From Lucinisca nassula (Eukaryota > Mollusca > Bivalvia > Lucinida > Lucinidae), in the NCBI GenBank assembly GCA_963580285.1, contig OY757010.1:69221659-69285658 (forward strand): a stretch of DNA of 64,000 nucleotides, written 5' to 3'. Within the stretch, counting starts at the first letter, position 1. Every line of letters starts with the position of its first letter. Position numbers and translations under genes: made by a program. The notes under the pieces were generated by a model, which was not told where the DNA came from, did not search any database, and saw only the letters and a program-made list of their open reading frames with translations. Shown piece by piece: positions 21,071 through 31,530 of the stretch.

Positions 21071-21353
21071 TTAAATTGTATCCAAAGGCTGCATGTAATT
21101 CATTGCTAAGTATTAACATGATTTTACTGTAATTACCGACAGAAAAAAATGACCTTCAGAAATTATCCTTCAGTTTGACATAGGAGTTGGAGCAGATGCC
21201 ACATACATGTAATTCAGTGTGTCTGATCAGTGTCTGCACTGTTTGCTAACAGAATTTTGTGTCAAAAATAGAATGTAAACCAGAGCACCACAAATGGTTG
21301 CCATGCTCTCGTCAGTTTTTGCATGTCACAAAGGGAGATACATCAGTAAAATT

Positions 21354-21608
21354 GCATGATAATGTTATGGAAGTTGGTCAGATTGTGGCTCTTGTGATAA
21401 TGCAGATGTGTGTCAAGTTTCATGAGGCTGGGCAAATGGCATGATAATGTTATGGAAGTTGGTCAGAATGTGGCTCTTGTGATGATGCAGATGTGTGTCA
21501 AGTTTCATGAGGCTGGGCAAATTGCATGATAATGTTATGGAAGTTGGTCAGAATGTGGCTCTTGTGATGATGCAGATGTGTGTCAAGTTTCATGAGGCTG
21601 GGCAAATG
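21354..21608. repeat. 85 bp tandem repeat, 3 copies
   Basis: GCATGATAATGTTATGGAAG starts at 21354, 21439 and 21524, exactly 85 bp apart, with only a few substitutions. It sits at the start of a more diverged array that continues to ~22600. Confidence 0.93.
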
Positions 21609-21609
21609 G

Positions 21610-22610
21610 CCAATTAAGGCTGAAGTTTTTGTTAAATTTTGGAAACATAGGGCAGCAGTCAAGGCCACAGGTCAAATAGTCTGATATCAGTAGAAAGGTC
21701 TTGCCCCAAGGAACACATGTGAGTTTTGAAAGCTATATTGTTTGTAGTATTAAAATGAGAGACCAAAACCTTTTCTTGAAACAGGCTTTTTTTCTTGTTT
21801 TCTTGTCACATTTTAAGAGATATAAATGAGTCCAATCGCAGGATAGCGTTATGGAACTTGGTAAAAATTTAGTTCTTATGATCATACAGATCTCTGTGGC
21901 AAGGGCAAATAGTTTTGGAAATATGGCCAAGGTTGAAATTTATGGTTACTTTTTTACAAAAAAGGTCAAAATTCAAAGGTCAATGTCTAGGGTCAAAAGC
22001 TCGGTATCAATGGAAACATCTTAATGTCGCAAAGAACAGCCATGTGAAGTTTTAAAGCTGTATTGTTAGTTGTATTAAAATGAGTGGCAAAAACATTCTT
22101 TTTTTTTCTTTAATGGAGAGAAACATCTGGGGAGATAATTGAGTCATATTTCATGACAGAGTTATGGAACTTGGATAGAATGTAGCTCATGTGATGGTGA
22201 GTTGGTGTACTCTTGGAAATATGGTCAATTAAGGTTAAAGTTTTTGGTTAAATTTTCGAAAAATAGGTCAAAGTTTAATCGTCAAGGTCACAGGGTTTAG
22301 TATCAATGGAAAGCTTCAAAGGTCTTGACACAAAGAACATGCGTTGAACATACATACATGCATGTGAAGTTTGAAGGCTCTGTTATAAATAGAATTGAAA
22401 TGAGAGGAAAAAATGTGTTTAAAAAAAACTATAGAAAAGGGGAGATAATTCGACCAAAACAATTATGGCCTTTGGTCAGAATGTAGCTGTTGTGATGGTA
22501 TGTGTATGAAGTTTCAAGAACCCAGGTCAAATTCTAGTCAAGTTATAGCCAAAGTTAAGTTTTTTCGGAACGAGGACAACAACAACGCAGACACCAGCTA
22601 GAGGAGCTTA
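21610..22610. repeat. Diverged array of long units
   Basis: 'ttatggaacttggt', 'cacaaagaacatg'-type text, 'tgaagttt(g)aaagctgtattgt' and 'aaaatgagaggcaaaaac' recur roughly every 300 bp. The array ends with 'cgaggacaacaacaacgcag', resembling array tails elsewhere in the window. Confidence 0.65.
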
Positions 22611-22711
22611 TCAAAAATAGACCCTTTAATGACAACATGTATAAAAATGTCCACCAGAAAATACAATGGGTTTAAAGGTCAGTCTTGCCCTGCAGTTACT
22701 GGCCAAACTGT

Positions 22712-22861
22712 GTGTTTGGTGTGTGTGAGAGAGTTTTACGTTCTACCTGCAGCTAAGGTCATACCGAGACCGGACTTCGGTTTAAAGACTCATCTAAAAG
22801 TCTACTAGAGAAGCCCTGGATTAGGCGAGTAGCATAACCACTTCACCACAGAGGCTTCTAC
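22712..22861 (-). mobile_element. V-SINE, near complete
   Basis: On the minus strand the head GCCTCTGTGGTGAAGTGGTT is tRNA-like (A box). It is followed by GATGAGTCTTTAAACCGAAG and GGTATGACC, the V-domain pattern, and GAACGTAAAACTCTCTCACA at the 3' end. V-superfamily SINEs are known from molluscs. There is no clear B box, so the copy is probably inactive. Confidence 0.8.
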
Positions 22862-22904
22862 TGGGATTAGTTTAAACTGTGCATTTAGCTTTTGTCTTAT
22901 GCTC

Positions 22905-23268
22905 ATTGTAGATAATAATAATGGCTTCTGATCAGTTACATTCAGTTTGAATAGTTTGTGAATCTGTAGGACTAATCTGCATCAAGTTGTCTGATTGGTT
23001 GAAAGTAAGAAATGAGTGTGGCTAAATTAACCCTTTTTGTACCAAATGGAATCTTCCTCCAAATATATAGGTGTCCAATTCAAAATTTAGGGATTTCATG
23101 TTGTGTTTTCTTCAAAGTTTATTTGGAAAATCGCTGAACTTTTTGCAAACAGTGTAGGCCCTGATCAGACGCTGCAGAATGAGGCGTCTGATCTGGGCCT
23201 GTACTGTTTGCCAGGGTACCGGTTTTGGGGTTTCCTGTACAAAATTGGTTAATTTATTCAGGAAGGTA
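22905..23268 (+). mobile_element. M1 remnant split by M2 at its own internal TTAA
   Basis: 'aatggcttctgatcag' through 'gattggttgaaagtaagaaatgagtgtggctaaa' is M1 text. M1 normally continues 'ttaattattcagc', and here that continuation appears after the M2 element as 'ttaatttattcagg'. The left terminus of M1 is lost. Confidence 0.8.
23031..23248 (+). mobile_element. M2 MITE inserted in M1
   Basis: TTAA flanks at 23027-23030 and 23249-23252. It begins CCCTTTTTGTACCAAATGG. The core hairpin is at 23145-23213. 218 bp. Confidence 0.88.
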
Positions 23269-23311
23269 TGTAAGCCTAGCGGCCCAAGAACAGTGTTGAG
23301 TAGCTTGACAT

Positions 23312-23365
23312 GCATGCACACATGCAGGCACACACACGCACGCACACGCACACGCACACGCACTG

Positions 23366-23406
<41 letters not shown>
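23312..23406. repeat. (AC)n microsatellite with G interruptions
   Basis: (CACACG)n runs into a pure (CA)n tract. Open frames on both strands here are repeat artefacts. Confidence 0.95.
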
Positions 23407-23408
<2 letters not shown>

Positions 23409-23414
23409 GACTGA

Positions 23415-24381
23415 TTGACTGTCATCAGTGCCTTTACTTTTGACAGCTTTTGACAATTCAATAAGACATCTGTGGATCACCAAATAATAAAGTTCAACAA
23501 GTAAAATTTAGAATTCATCAATGGCAGGTCTGTGCCTCTAGTATTTAGTCCTTCCTTTTATCTAAGAAGATTTTCAACCAATATCAAAAGAAAAGGCCTT
23601 TATGACTCAAAAAACATTTTTCATTAAAATTTGATATTATATACTGCTGCACAAACCAGCAAAGTATGAACAAAAAGTAACTGAATGCAACGGTGAATGC
23701 TTTTTGGTGATATTTATGTAGTCTCATAAAAAATCATTTTGTATTTGCACAGGAAACAGAGGCTTCAAGAAGGAACCAAATATCAGGCCCCGAAGTGTGG
23801 GGCCACACTAAATGCATGTGTGACTAAGATCTGACTGATGCCTTAAAGCAACAAGTGCCTTATTCCATACAAACTTAATTTACCTTTTCTTGATAATACA
23901 TCTGCCTCAAACAATTTCAAACAAATTTGAAAAAGACAACTAACTTGTTGATCAAATTCACTGCTTAAGAGACAAAATTATGAACTACGCTTCAAATTCT
24001 TCAAATTTACACCTGCCTCTCATATGCGTTTAGATTTACAGGTAGTAAATAGTCGCTATTACTGAATTTTCTGATGTGACAGCGTAATAATTGAACAATA
24101 TCGCAAGCTTTTATTGACTGTGATAATGATCTGAATCAACAGGATTTTAACTCAGAGATACTGTTATGGGATTCTCCGACATCGTCTGCCAGTTTCACCC
24201 TAAAAACTCTGGCCCATACAATTATCAAACTCAAATTTCAATTAAAATATCCCGCATATGCTGTACTCTAAAAATGAGTCTTTTCCTGTGGAGAATAAAG
24301 AGGCGGATTCCCAGCAATTAATTTAACCATCAGGTGGCATAGCTTCTATTCAGCACAACACACAAAAGTTTTCAAGAGATC
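23415..24381. other. Possible single-copy non-coding sequence
   Basis: Almost 1 kb without any repeat recognised elsewhere in the window and without a plausible open frame. It could be intronic or intergenic host sequence. Confidence 0.5.
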
Positions 24382-24385
24382 TTAA

Positions 24386-24495
24386 CGCTTATACCGCTAA
24401 TACGGGACACCTCTATTTTTGCAAACAATGTAGATCCTGATCAGAAGCCATCTGATCATGATGTACACTGTTTGATATTCAGTTTGCAAATATGC
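24386..24495. mobile_element. M1 fragment cut by the LINE insertion
   Basis: TTAA at 24382-24385, then CGCTTATACCGCTAAT and the core hairpin at ~24418-24472 (TGTAGATCCTGATCAGAAGC and complement). M1 text stops at 'cagtttgcaaatatgcatg', where the LINE tail begins. Confidence 0.7.
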
Positions 24496-25124
24496 ATGAT
24501 TCATCACCATCATCTTCATCTTCAGTAATCCTATTCCTCAAAAAGAGTATCCCCACGATGTGGTTAAAAACTGAGCATGCGCAGCTGGTTGGGTGGATTT
24601 GTACATCCAAATAAAATCTTTGTACAGGTTAAAAACTGTTAAAAACAAGCGTCAGAGTTAAGGGGTGTAGATGCCGGCAACCGAAGACTTGAAGGCATCA
24701 AGCGAGGGCTGGCAGACGGCATCCTGTGGCAGGCGGTTCCAGAGAACAAGTGTGGCAGGAAAAAAGCTGTACTGATAGGCAGTTTTGGAGCAACGGGGTT
24801 GAGTATACTGCTGGTCGTGGGCCTCGTTGATCTTGAATGGCGGAGGGGAGGACTTGGAGTGACATCGACGAGACTGTGTATGATTTTGTAGAGCATGGTC
24901 ACTCTGGCTGTATCACGCCGGTGTTGGAGAGTGTCCCATTGAAGGTCGTGTAGCATTGTGGTGACAGAACTGGAGCGGCGATAGTCATTTTTCACAAATC
25001 TTGCTGCACGCCGTTGCACCATCTCTACCTGTTGTATGTGGGTGTCAGTATGCCGTGACCAGACTGTAGATGCATACTCGACGGTAGGCCGGACGTATGT
25101 CTTATAGGTAGTCTCCTTTGCATT
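24496..25124 (-). pseudogene. LINE reverse transcriptase C-terminal remnant, frameshifted
   Basis: Read on the minus strand from ~25121, the frame carries YKTYVRPTVEYASTVW, then QQVEMVQRRAARFVKNDYR, SSVTTML, LQWDTLQHRRD and MLYKIIHSLVD. This is the characteristic segment after the catalytic domain of non-LTR reverse transcriptases of the CR1/L2/Jockey/RTE-like groups (established knowledge). Near 24838-24850 the frame shifts by one base; the family's next blocks (SFFPATLVLWNRLPQD, then LDAFKSS) continue in another frame and stop before 24655. The catalytic FADD region and all upstream domains are absent, as expected of a 5'-truncated insertion. The 3' end lies in (GAT/GAA)-rich text (24496-24525), a plausible short-repeat tail, and interrupts an M1 copy. 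It cannot make an enzyme. Clade assignment is uncertain. Confidence 0.88.
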
Positions 25125-25129
25125 ATATT

Positions 25130-25470
25130 AAGTAATCTGTATTATCATGACATCGCTTCTGAGAAAGTAATGACAACATGTAATAAATTCTGCACTCCAC
25201 TAGTGGAATAAATATGCAAAAAAGTTAAATAATCCCTGTAATGACTTACAGTTATGACGTCCTAAGGTCGTCAAATTGTCTTAAGGGGAATAACGACATT
25301 TTTGTAAACAAATTATGAATGGAATGTGTTTTAAATGACATATGATAAACAGAATCATGCATTCATGTTCATTTATTAACTCCTAGAGAAAAGGGATAAA
25401 ATGCTCAACAGAGCCTTGCATTTTATCCCTTTTCCGCAACTCCTTTAATTAATTCAACTAGACTTAATTC
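25130..25470. other. No gene; one perfect 17 bp hairpin
   Basis: GAAAAGGGATAAAATGC (25388-25404) is exactly complementary to 25418-25434, with a 13 nt loop. Otherwise AT-rich with nothing recognised. Confidence 0.6.
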
Positions 25471-25725
25471 AGCCACGATAGCGCAGTGGTTAACGCATTC
25501 GACTCATGATCGAATGGTTGTGCGTTCGAATCCGGCACCCGGTATCAAGGTGTGTCTTTGGGCAAGACACATGATGACTTTGCCTCACTCCACCCAGGTG
25601 TAAATGGGTAGCAGTGGTGTAATAGTCACTGCGTCTCTCTTGCGCGCGTGAAAACATCCGGAATGAGTGTTCGAGAGCGATTAAATAAGCTTGCAACTTT
25701 CATCGCAATCGAACTAAAATAAATA
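25471..25725 (+). mobile_element. tRNA-headed SINE with conserved central domain
   Basis: The head is AGCCACGATAGCGCAGTGGT (A box), then GTGCGTTCGAATCCGG (B box). A body with TTTGGGCAAGACACATGATG and CACTCCACCCAGGTGTAAAT follows; this is a central block I recall from invertebrate SINEs, and I cannot name the family with certainty. The 3' end is A-rich. The lack of tRNA folding after the B box rules out a normal tRNA gene. Confidence 0.82.
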
Positions 25726-25789
25726 AGTATAAAACTAAAACTTGTTTTCTGAGAAAATTTAACAGATGCACCCCACCACATAATATATC

Positions 25790-26737
25790 CCTTCAAAACA
25801 AGTTTAATTTAACAATATCACTGTGACCTTAAAAATGCGGCCAGGGTCACGAAACCTAATTAGTTCTTCATCCTGACCCAATGTTATATCCATGCAAATG
25901 ATTAAAATTCACCAAGTAGCTCATGAGATATATTGCATCAACCTAAATTTGACCTATTTAGCATGCCTGTGATCTTGAAAATAAGGTCAAGGTCACCAAA
26001 ACCTAATCAGTTCTTCATCCTGTCTTAATGTTATCCATGCAAATATTATTAAAATCCAACCAGCAGTTCATGAGATATACTGCGCACAACCTAAATTAAA
26101 TATGACCTAAATCAGACCTAATTAGCATGGCTGTGACCTTTAAATTAAGGTCAAGGTCACGAAAATCTAATCAGCTCTTCACCGGTCTCCCAATGTTGTA
26201 ACCATGCAAATTTGATCAAAATCCACCCAGTAGTTCATGAGATATACTGCACACAACCTAAATTTGGCCTAAATCTGACCTATTTAGCACACCTGTGACC
26301 TTGAAAATAAGATCAAGGTCAACATAACCTAATCACAGATTCTGTCCCAATGTAATATCCATGCAAAGATGATTAAAATCCATCATATAGTTCATGAGCT
26401 ATACTGCATACAACCTAAATTTTGCCTAAGTTTGACCTATTTAGCACACATGTGACCTTGAAAATAAGGTCTAGGTCACCCAAACCTAACCAGTTCTTCA
26501 TCCTGTCCCAATGTTATATCCATGCTAATTTGATTAAAATCCACCTCTTAGTTCATGAGAGCTACTGCACACAACCTGAACTTGGCCAAAATTTGACATA
26601 TTTAGCACAGCTGTGACCTTGAAAATCAAGTCAAGGTCACGAAAACCTAATCAGCACTTCATCCTGTCCCAATGTTATATCCATGCACATTTTTAATTAA
26701 AATCCATCCAGTAGTTCGTGAGATACCTAGCACACAA
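25790..26737. repeat. Tandem array, ~160 bp unit, 6 copies
   Basis: The anchor 'caatgttatatccatgcaaa' recurs at ~25881, 26028, 26193, 26350, 26511 and 26672. Each unit has 'tgtgaccttgaaaataaggtcaaggtcac' and 'agttcatgagatatactgc'-type text. An R1 element interrupts the end. Confidence 0.88.
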
Positions 26738-27020
26738 TGATTGATTGATTTGAGATTTAACGTTCCCGTCAACACTTGGGGACGTTGCTTCCAATTTTGT
26801 GGGACTTTTACCCGACATTGAGATGAAATGACATCTCAAGCTCTGCCACCCAATGAAACCAATAGGGTTTATAAGCATGGACGGGCCGACTCGCATCGCT
26901 TTACCTGGGCTGGCTTAGATCCTCTAAGCGGTTTACCAGTACTCGTGTGCGGGTTGGTTTCAGCTCTGCGTGGAAGCATCATGAAGCCCATATATTTCTT
27001 CAAGCCCCGATGGGCATGGC
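26738..27020 (-). mobile_element. R1 element
   Basis: It runs from the TTGATTGATTTGAGATTTAA tail to CCCGATGGGCATGG. CACACAA flanks both sides (26731-26737 and 27021-27027), a short possible TSD in array text. Confidence 0.85.
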
Positions 27021-27027
27021 CACACAA

Positions 27028-27198
27028 GGAAGAGTCACGCGAACACATATGCATACGCAGACCGGATCTGCACAAAAAAAAATATGTCTGGGGGATATAA
27101 GTAATACATCCTCTATTTATTGGCTTACAGTCAAACTGGGTATTGCTTAACGTATTTATTCAGCAGGACAATGTTTAACTGTCAACATGCAGAATACA
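27028..27198. other. Spacer, no feature seen
   Basis: Partial MITE-like words (CAGCAGGACAATGTTTAAC near 27160) suggest a degraded M1 end; nothing else. Confidence 0.4.
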
Positions 27199-28430
27199 TC
27201 AAACAAGAGGGCCATAATGGCCCAGAATCGCTTACCCGATCCTTATTATAGAAACAAGAGGGCCATCATGGCCCTGGATCGTTCACCTGATCCTTATTGA
27301 AGAAATAAAATAGTAGGTAATATCCTTAGGACTGCCAGGAATTTATGAAATCATGACTAAAATGGGGGTAGGGGAGAACCCAGTCTTTTTGGTCATTTAG
27401 CCTTGTCCAGCCCGTTTTCAATAGGAGACAAATGTACTACCTATCCGGCTCGACATGTCCTCACTGTTGTCATACTTGTTTCGTACAGACAGCACGCCGT
27501 CTCAAAGAAAATGGGGGCAGAATGGCAATTTCAGAAGCAATTTTGTTCGACTTGCAAGCCTGAGAGGGTCACCCATGCATGGACCATTCCTTCGAAATTG
27601 TCTTCCTTAAGTTCCCGTTGAAAATACAGAGCTGACTTATATGTGACTATCTGGGCACCTTGTAAAAAATTTGTATGAGTTTGTTTGTTTTTGTTTGATT
27701 GGTAATAATTGGTACTAGAGTGATGACAAAGTTTTTTTCTAAAAATAGCCACAGTTACATTGACCTTGAGGCGATGACCTTGAAAGTCGAACTCGCTCGA
27801 GATATTATCATAAGCAACATTTGTGTGATGTTATATTAGGCGCTAGACCAATGACAAAGTATGTATGTACGGAACAAACGCTATATCCCCCTCATAACTT
27901 CATTGTGCGAGGGGTTTAAAAGAGTCATAACTCTCATAATAATTGGCAGATTTTACCCAAAACTGAACTTGACCTGCATTTTATAATAATATACCTGTGT
28001 ATGAAATTTGAATCCAATCTAACAAGGTTTTCAAAAGATATCGCACGAAAACCATTTTTCAAGTAAAAATGAAGTCGAAAAAGGGCCATTACGCTCATAA
28101 TAATTGGCCCGAAATCGAACTTGACCTGTATTTTTACGACTAGATACCTGTGTATAAAATATGAATCCAATCCATCGAGGTTTTTAAAAGATATTGCACA
28201 GAAACCATTTTTTTTTTTCATTTAAAACTTAAGTTGATAAAGGGCGGGCCATTACTCTCATAAGCAGATTTTACCTTAAATCGAACCTGACCTGTATATT
28301 ATGATAAAATACCTGTGTATGAAAATTGAATCGAATCCACCAATCTTTTCTTAAGACATCGCACGGAAACCATTTTTTCGTAGACAGCGATGATACTACA
28401 TGCCCCCATTTTAAAATGGCGGGGGGCATA
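27199..28430 (-). mobile_element. Element with doubled right-end hairpins and a ~160 bp array
   Basis: It opens with two right-end modules: AAACAAGAGGGCCATCATGG at 27252 and a similar one at 27201, each followed by 'gatc(g)...cacctgatcc'. From 27880 to 28400 three units share 'ttactctcataataattggc', 'acctgtgtatgaaatttgaatccaat' and 'cgcacggaaaccatttttt'. 27300-27880 is single-copy-like with nothing recognised. Confidence 0.65.
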
Positions 28431-28632
28431 AAAAGTCTGTGCGCATATTTGAGCATAGTGTGGCCCATACACCATGACCTACACTATGATGTCAGCAGAA
28501 AGATTGTTTTGACCATATCGAATGGGACAACCATTCTACTATGGGTTATTGGGGAGACATTAGGCAAACTGGCCCAAAAACTCAGGTTCTACCCCTATCA
28601 AAATTTCAATCAAGATTTCACAAATAAGTCCA

Positions 28633-28746
28633 TACTTGCAAAGTTTCTGTGGCCACAATGAAGTCTTACCCCATCCAACCTATTCTCCTGATTTGGCACC
28701 CAGAGATAATTTATTGTTTCCAAACTTGAAGAAAGAACTGACTACG
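28633..28746 (+). pseudogene. mariner-family transposase fragment
   Basis: One frame reads NEVLPHPTYSPDLAPRDNLL then FPNLKKELT. The block HPxYSPDLAPxD, followed by an LFPxLK block, surrounds the third catalytic Asp of the DD34D triad in mariner transposases (established knowledge). About 38 codons are alignable. The upstream first and second catalytic Asp, the HTH DNA-binding part and the terminal inverted repeats are not seen nearby. A stop in the neighbouring frame (28659) and the divergent 3' continuation mark it as a dead fragment. Downstream, 28750-28815 forms an inverted repeat (GACCATGGTCTGACC...). It tells only that a mariner element once sat here. Confidence 0.8.
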
Positions 28747-28822
28747 GTATGTTTGGCCATGGTCTGGGACCATGGTCTGACCTTTATCAGGTCAGGGACC
28801 ATGGTCTGTCATTTGAATCTAG

Positions 28823-29160
28823 GGTATTACAGTGACATTCCGCTATTAAGACCACCTAAAATTTAGACTAATTCTGCTTTTAAAAGCTTATTTAGAAGTG
28901 TGCAGTTACAAGGCGAGTAGCGTAACCACTGCACCACGGAGGCTTCTAGGTATTACAGTGACATTCCGCTATTAAGACCACCTAAAATTTAGACTAATTC
29001 TGCTTTTAAAAGCTTATTTAGAAGTGTGCAGTTACAAGGCGAGTAGCGTAACCACTGCACCACGGAGGCTTCTAGGTATTACAGTGACATTCCGCTATTA
29101 AGACCACCTAAAATTTAGACTAATTCTGCTTTTAAAAGCTTATTTAGAAGTGTGCAGTTA
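28823..29160. repeat. 126 bp tandem amplification, 2.7 copies, identical
   Basis: Unit starts GGTATTACAGTGACATTCCG at 28823, 28949 and 29075, exactly 126 bp apart, with no difference seen. Each full unit joins the left end of a TA-flanked MITE to a reversed V-SINE head (CGAGTAGCGTAACCACTGCA). The third copy continues as the intact MITE. Confidence 0.93.
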
Positions 29161-29287
29161 TTCTTTCTTTGCGTTTTCTGAAAACAGTGTCTTCTGGTCA
29201 GGGACCAGCTTTGGGACTGTTCAAAAGTGGTCTTAAAGACCACTTTTGGACTGTCACAAAGGTGGTCTTAATATAGGAATTTTACTG
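28830..29287. mobile_element. TA-flanked MITE (pogo/Tigger-like) with amplified left end
   Basis: The left end CAGTGACATTCCGCTATTAA and the complement of the right end CAGTAAAATTCCTATATTAA match at most positions and continue into AGACCACCT on both. TA flanks at 28828-28829 and 29288-29289. CAGT... ends with a TA target suggest the pogo/Tigger branch of Tc1/mariner. Confidence 0.75.
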
Positions 29288-29289
29288 TA

Positions 29290-29566
29290 TATGACAGTTC
29301 ATGGTCATCTGACTGGGTCAAAGTCTAGTAGCTCTGATGGCAATCCAAACAATTTTAAGCATCTCTGAAGGTGTCATAGGGCACAGCCTAATCACCTCAT
29401 AACAATTAAGAGCGGACTCTCTCCAGACGGAATGATGCATGTAGAAAGTGATCATTTTGACAGGTACAACAAATTGTGTACAATGTTAGAGGACTTCGAG
29501 CTTTTCTTCACAGCAGGATTATAAACAAGGGGACAATCATGATTAGCCTTTTAACCCTTTAACCCA
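29290..29566. other. Spacer, no feature seen
   Basis: AT-rich text without recognised repeats or open frames. Confidence 0.45.
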
Positions 29567-29572
29567 GTAAAA

Positions 29573-29805
29573 TGCCAATCATGACAAATGTCGTCTGCTT
29601 TGCCGTCTGCCGGTTACATTGAAGGTATTTTTTTTTGCAAACAGAGTGGACCCAGATCAGACGGAGCAGTCTGATCTAGGCCCACACTATAAAAATATTT
29701 TTAAAAAGTTTGAAAAAAAAAAATCAAAAAAAAAATCAGCAGACGACTTAAGCAGACGACATTTTCAGATGAAGTTTTTCTCGGCGTCTTAAGGGTTAAG
29801 AGCCC
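29573..29805. mobile_element. M3 MITE, complete
   Basis: TTAA flanks at 29569-29572 and 29806-29809. It runs from CCCAGTAAAATGCCAATC to TTTTTCTCGGCGTCTTAAGG. The core at ~29633-29692 retains both arms. 'gtcgtctgctttgccgtctg' and 'gcagacgacttaagcagacg' are the M3 marks. Confidence 0.82.
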
Positions 29806-29827
29806 AGCAAAGCAGAAGATCACATTC

Positions 29828-29868
29828 TACATTTTTTTTTTTTTTGGGGGGGGGGGGGGGGGGGTGGT
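29828..29868. repeat. T run followed by a long G run
   Basis: About 15 T and 19 G consecutively. Likely G-quadruplex-prone and error-prone in sequencing. Confidence 0.9.
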
Positions 29869-29899
29869 ATTTTTTAAGAGAAAATGTGGCTTGACATTT

Positions 29900-30480
29900 C
29901 TTGATAATCATCTGCCAGTAATCATAATTCACATAAAATGTCACATTTTCTTTGAAAAAGGAAGAAAAAAAAGATAGTTTTTGATCTGCTATTCAATTCT
30001 GCTTAGCACTTTAAGGTTTTAGCTTCTTCTCACTGCAGGATTAAAACAAGGGGACAATAAAGGTCAGCCCTTTAAACATGACAGAATAATGATGAACATA
30101 ATTCTCTCCTCTACAGGGTCTCTTATCAATCAAACTGAAAAATGGGTGTGTCACTCTGCTTTACATTCCCTCAGTATGGGTGCAGGCATTTTTCACAAGG
30201 GCCCTATAAACCTTGCCATTCTTCTCTTATCCCTAAATCCCATACTGTGATCTAATGATAGGCATTAAATCCACATTTAGCTTCTTGATTTCTCACAATA
30301 AATTGCAATTTCTTTCATCTTTGGTCATTAATATAGATATGTGACAAGATTGAACGCTTCTGACACTGAAGAAAATACTAGAGCAGACAGGAATCTATTT
30401 TTTCAGTATTTTTCAGTGAAAATAAGGCTTGACATTTCATGTGAATTGTGTAATGTGAAGCCTTCTTTTGCTAGGTTTGA
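29900..30480. other. Possible single-copy non-coding sequence
   Basis: No recognised repeat. 'gcaggattaaaacaaggggacaat' at ~30040 resembles text at ~29510, suggesting an old local duplication. Confidence 0.45.
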
Positions 30481-30487
30481 CATTTAA

Positions 30488-30697
30488 CCAATTCAGTACC
30501 AGGAATCCCTAAAGGGGTACCTAGGAAAACAGTGCAGGCCCAGATCAGACGCCGCAGAACGCGGCCTACACTGTTTGCGAAAAGTTTAATCACTTTCCAA
30601 ATGAAGTTTGAAGAAAACACAACCTGATACCCCTGAATTTTGAAATGGACGCATGCCATTTATATAAGGAGGAAGATTTCATTTGGTACAAAAAGGG
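30488..30697 (-). mobile_element. M2 MITE, complete
   Basis: TTAA flanks at 30484-30487 and 30698-30701. It starts CCAATTCAGTACCAGG and ends GGTACAAAAAGGG. The core is at 30523-30577, partly deleted. Confidence 0.85.
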
Positions 30698-30714
30698 TTA
30701 ATGTAAAACGTCTG

Positions 30715-30883
30715 CTGTGGACCGTCCAAGCTAATAAACCCTATTGGTTGCATTGGGCGACATGGCTTGAGATGTCATTTCATCTCAATGTCGGGTAAAA
30801 GTCCTACAAAATTGGAAGCAACGTTTCCAAAATGACCTTTACAGTGTTGACGGGGACGTTAACCTCAAATCAAACAAACAAAA
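30715..30883 (+). mobile_element. R1 element, 5'-truncated
   Basis: It starts inside R1 at GTGGACCGTCCAAGCTAATA and continues to GGGGACGTTAACCTCAAATC plus tail. Truncation at the 5' side fits LINE-driven insertion. Confidence 0.82.
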
Positions 30884-30884
30884 C

Positions 30885-31530
30885 TGCTTAGCAGACAATT
30901 CATATGTAATGTCAAGCGTTTTTGCTAAAAAATAAGGGGAACCTTTTTCAAAATGACATCATCTGCTATTATGATTAGCACCCAAAGGGCTAAAAGAAGA
31001 ACTATATAAGTACTTGTGCTTTCGTTCTAATCCTATTATTGCTTGTGTTACATTTGGATGCATATTATTCACTACCTTTATGAAATAAATATGTTTAAAC
31101 TAAAAGAAGTACAAACCAGTCAATACTATTGAGGTCATTTCTAGCTAGCTAGATCACTTCCTATAAGGTAGCCTGAAATACAAGCAATTTTTCATGCAGA
31201 ATAAAGAGCACATTTTTTTCCAGAAAATGATAACTGTCCTTCTTGAATCAGCTGATAGGATAGAATGGCCACAGGACAGATTTAATGATGACTGTTGCAG
31301 AACCCAGCCCATGCACAGGCAGTGTGAACTACCAAGGGGTTAGACTAAATTTTCTTTAAATACAGCCAACTGGTGCATACAATCATGTACATGTACCTTG
31401 TGATGGCATCTGACATAAATTTAGTCAAATGCCCTGTTCAAATTGGGAAGGGGTAAATGATGCATTTGGTCAGTTATTTCCATCAGGAGTAATTAATATT
31501 TCAAAAGCCTCATTTGTATAAAATGTAGAA
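30885..31530. other. Mostly unassigned; possible retroelement tail
   Basis: 'gaaataaatatgtttaaac' at ~31081 resembles 'aaataaatacagtttaaacc' at 42901, each an AATAAA next to the same word, which could be LINE 3' ends. The rest is unrecognised. Confidence 0.4.

Noticed and set aside
23312..23406. Cys/Val-rich and Thr/His-rich open frames over (AC)n
   Set aside because: Pure dinucleotide repeat read in different frames; not coding.
28326..28661. Open frame of 111 codons just before the mariner fragment
   Set aside because: It is in a different frame from the transposase block and lies partly in an array. I could not align it with the upstream part of a mariner transposase.
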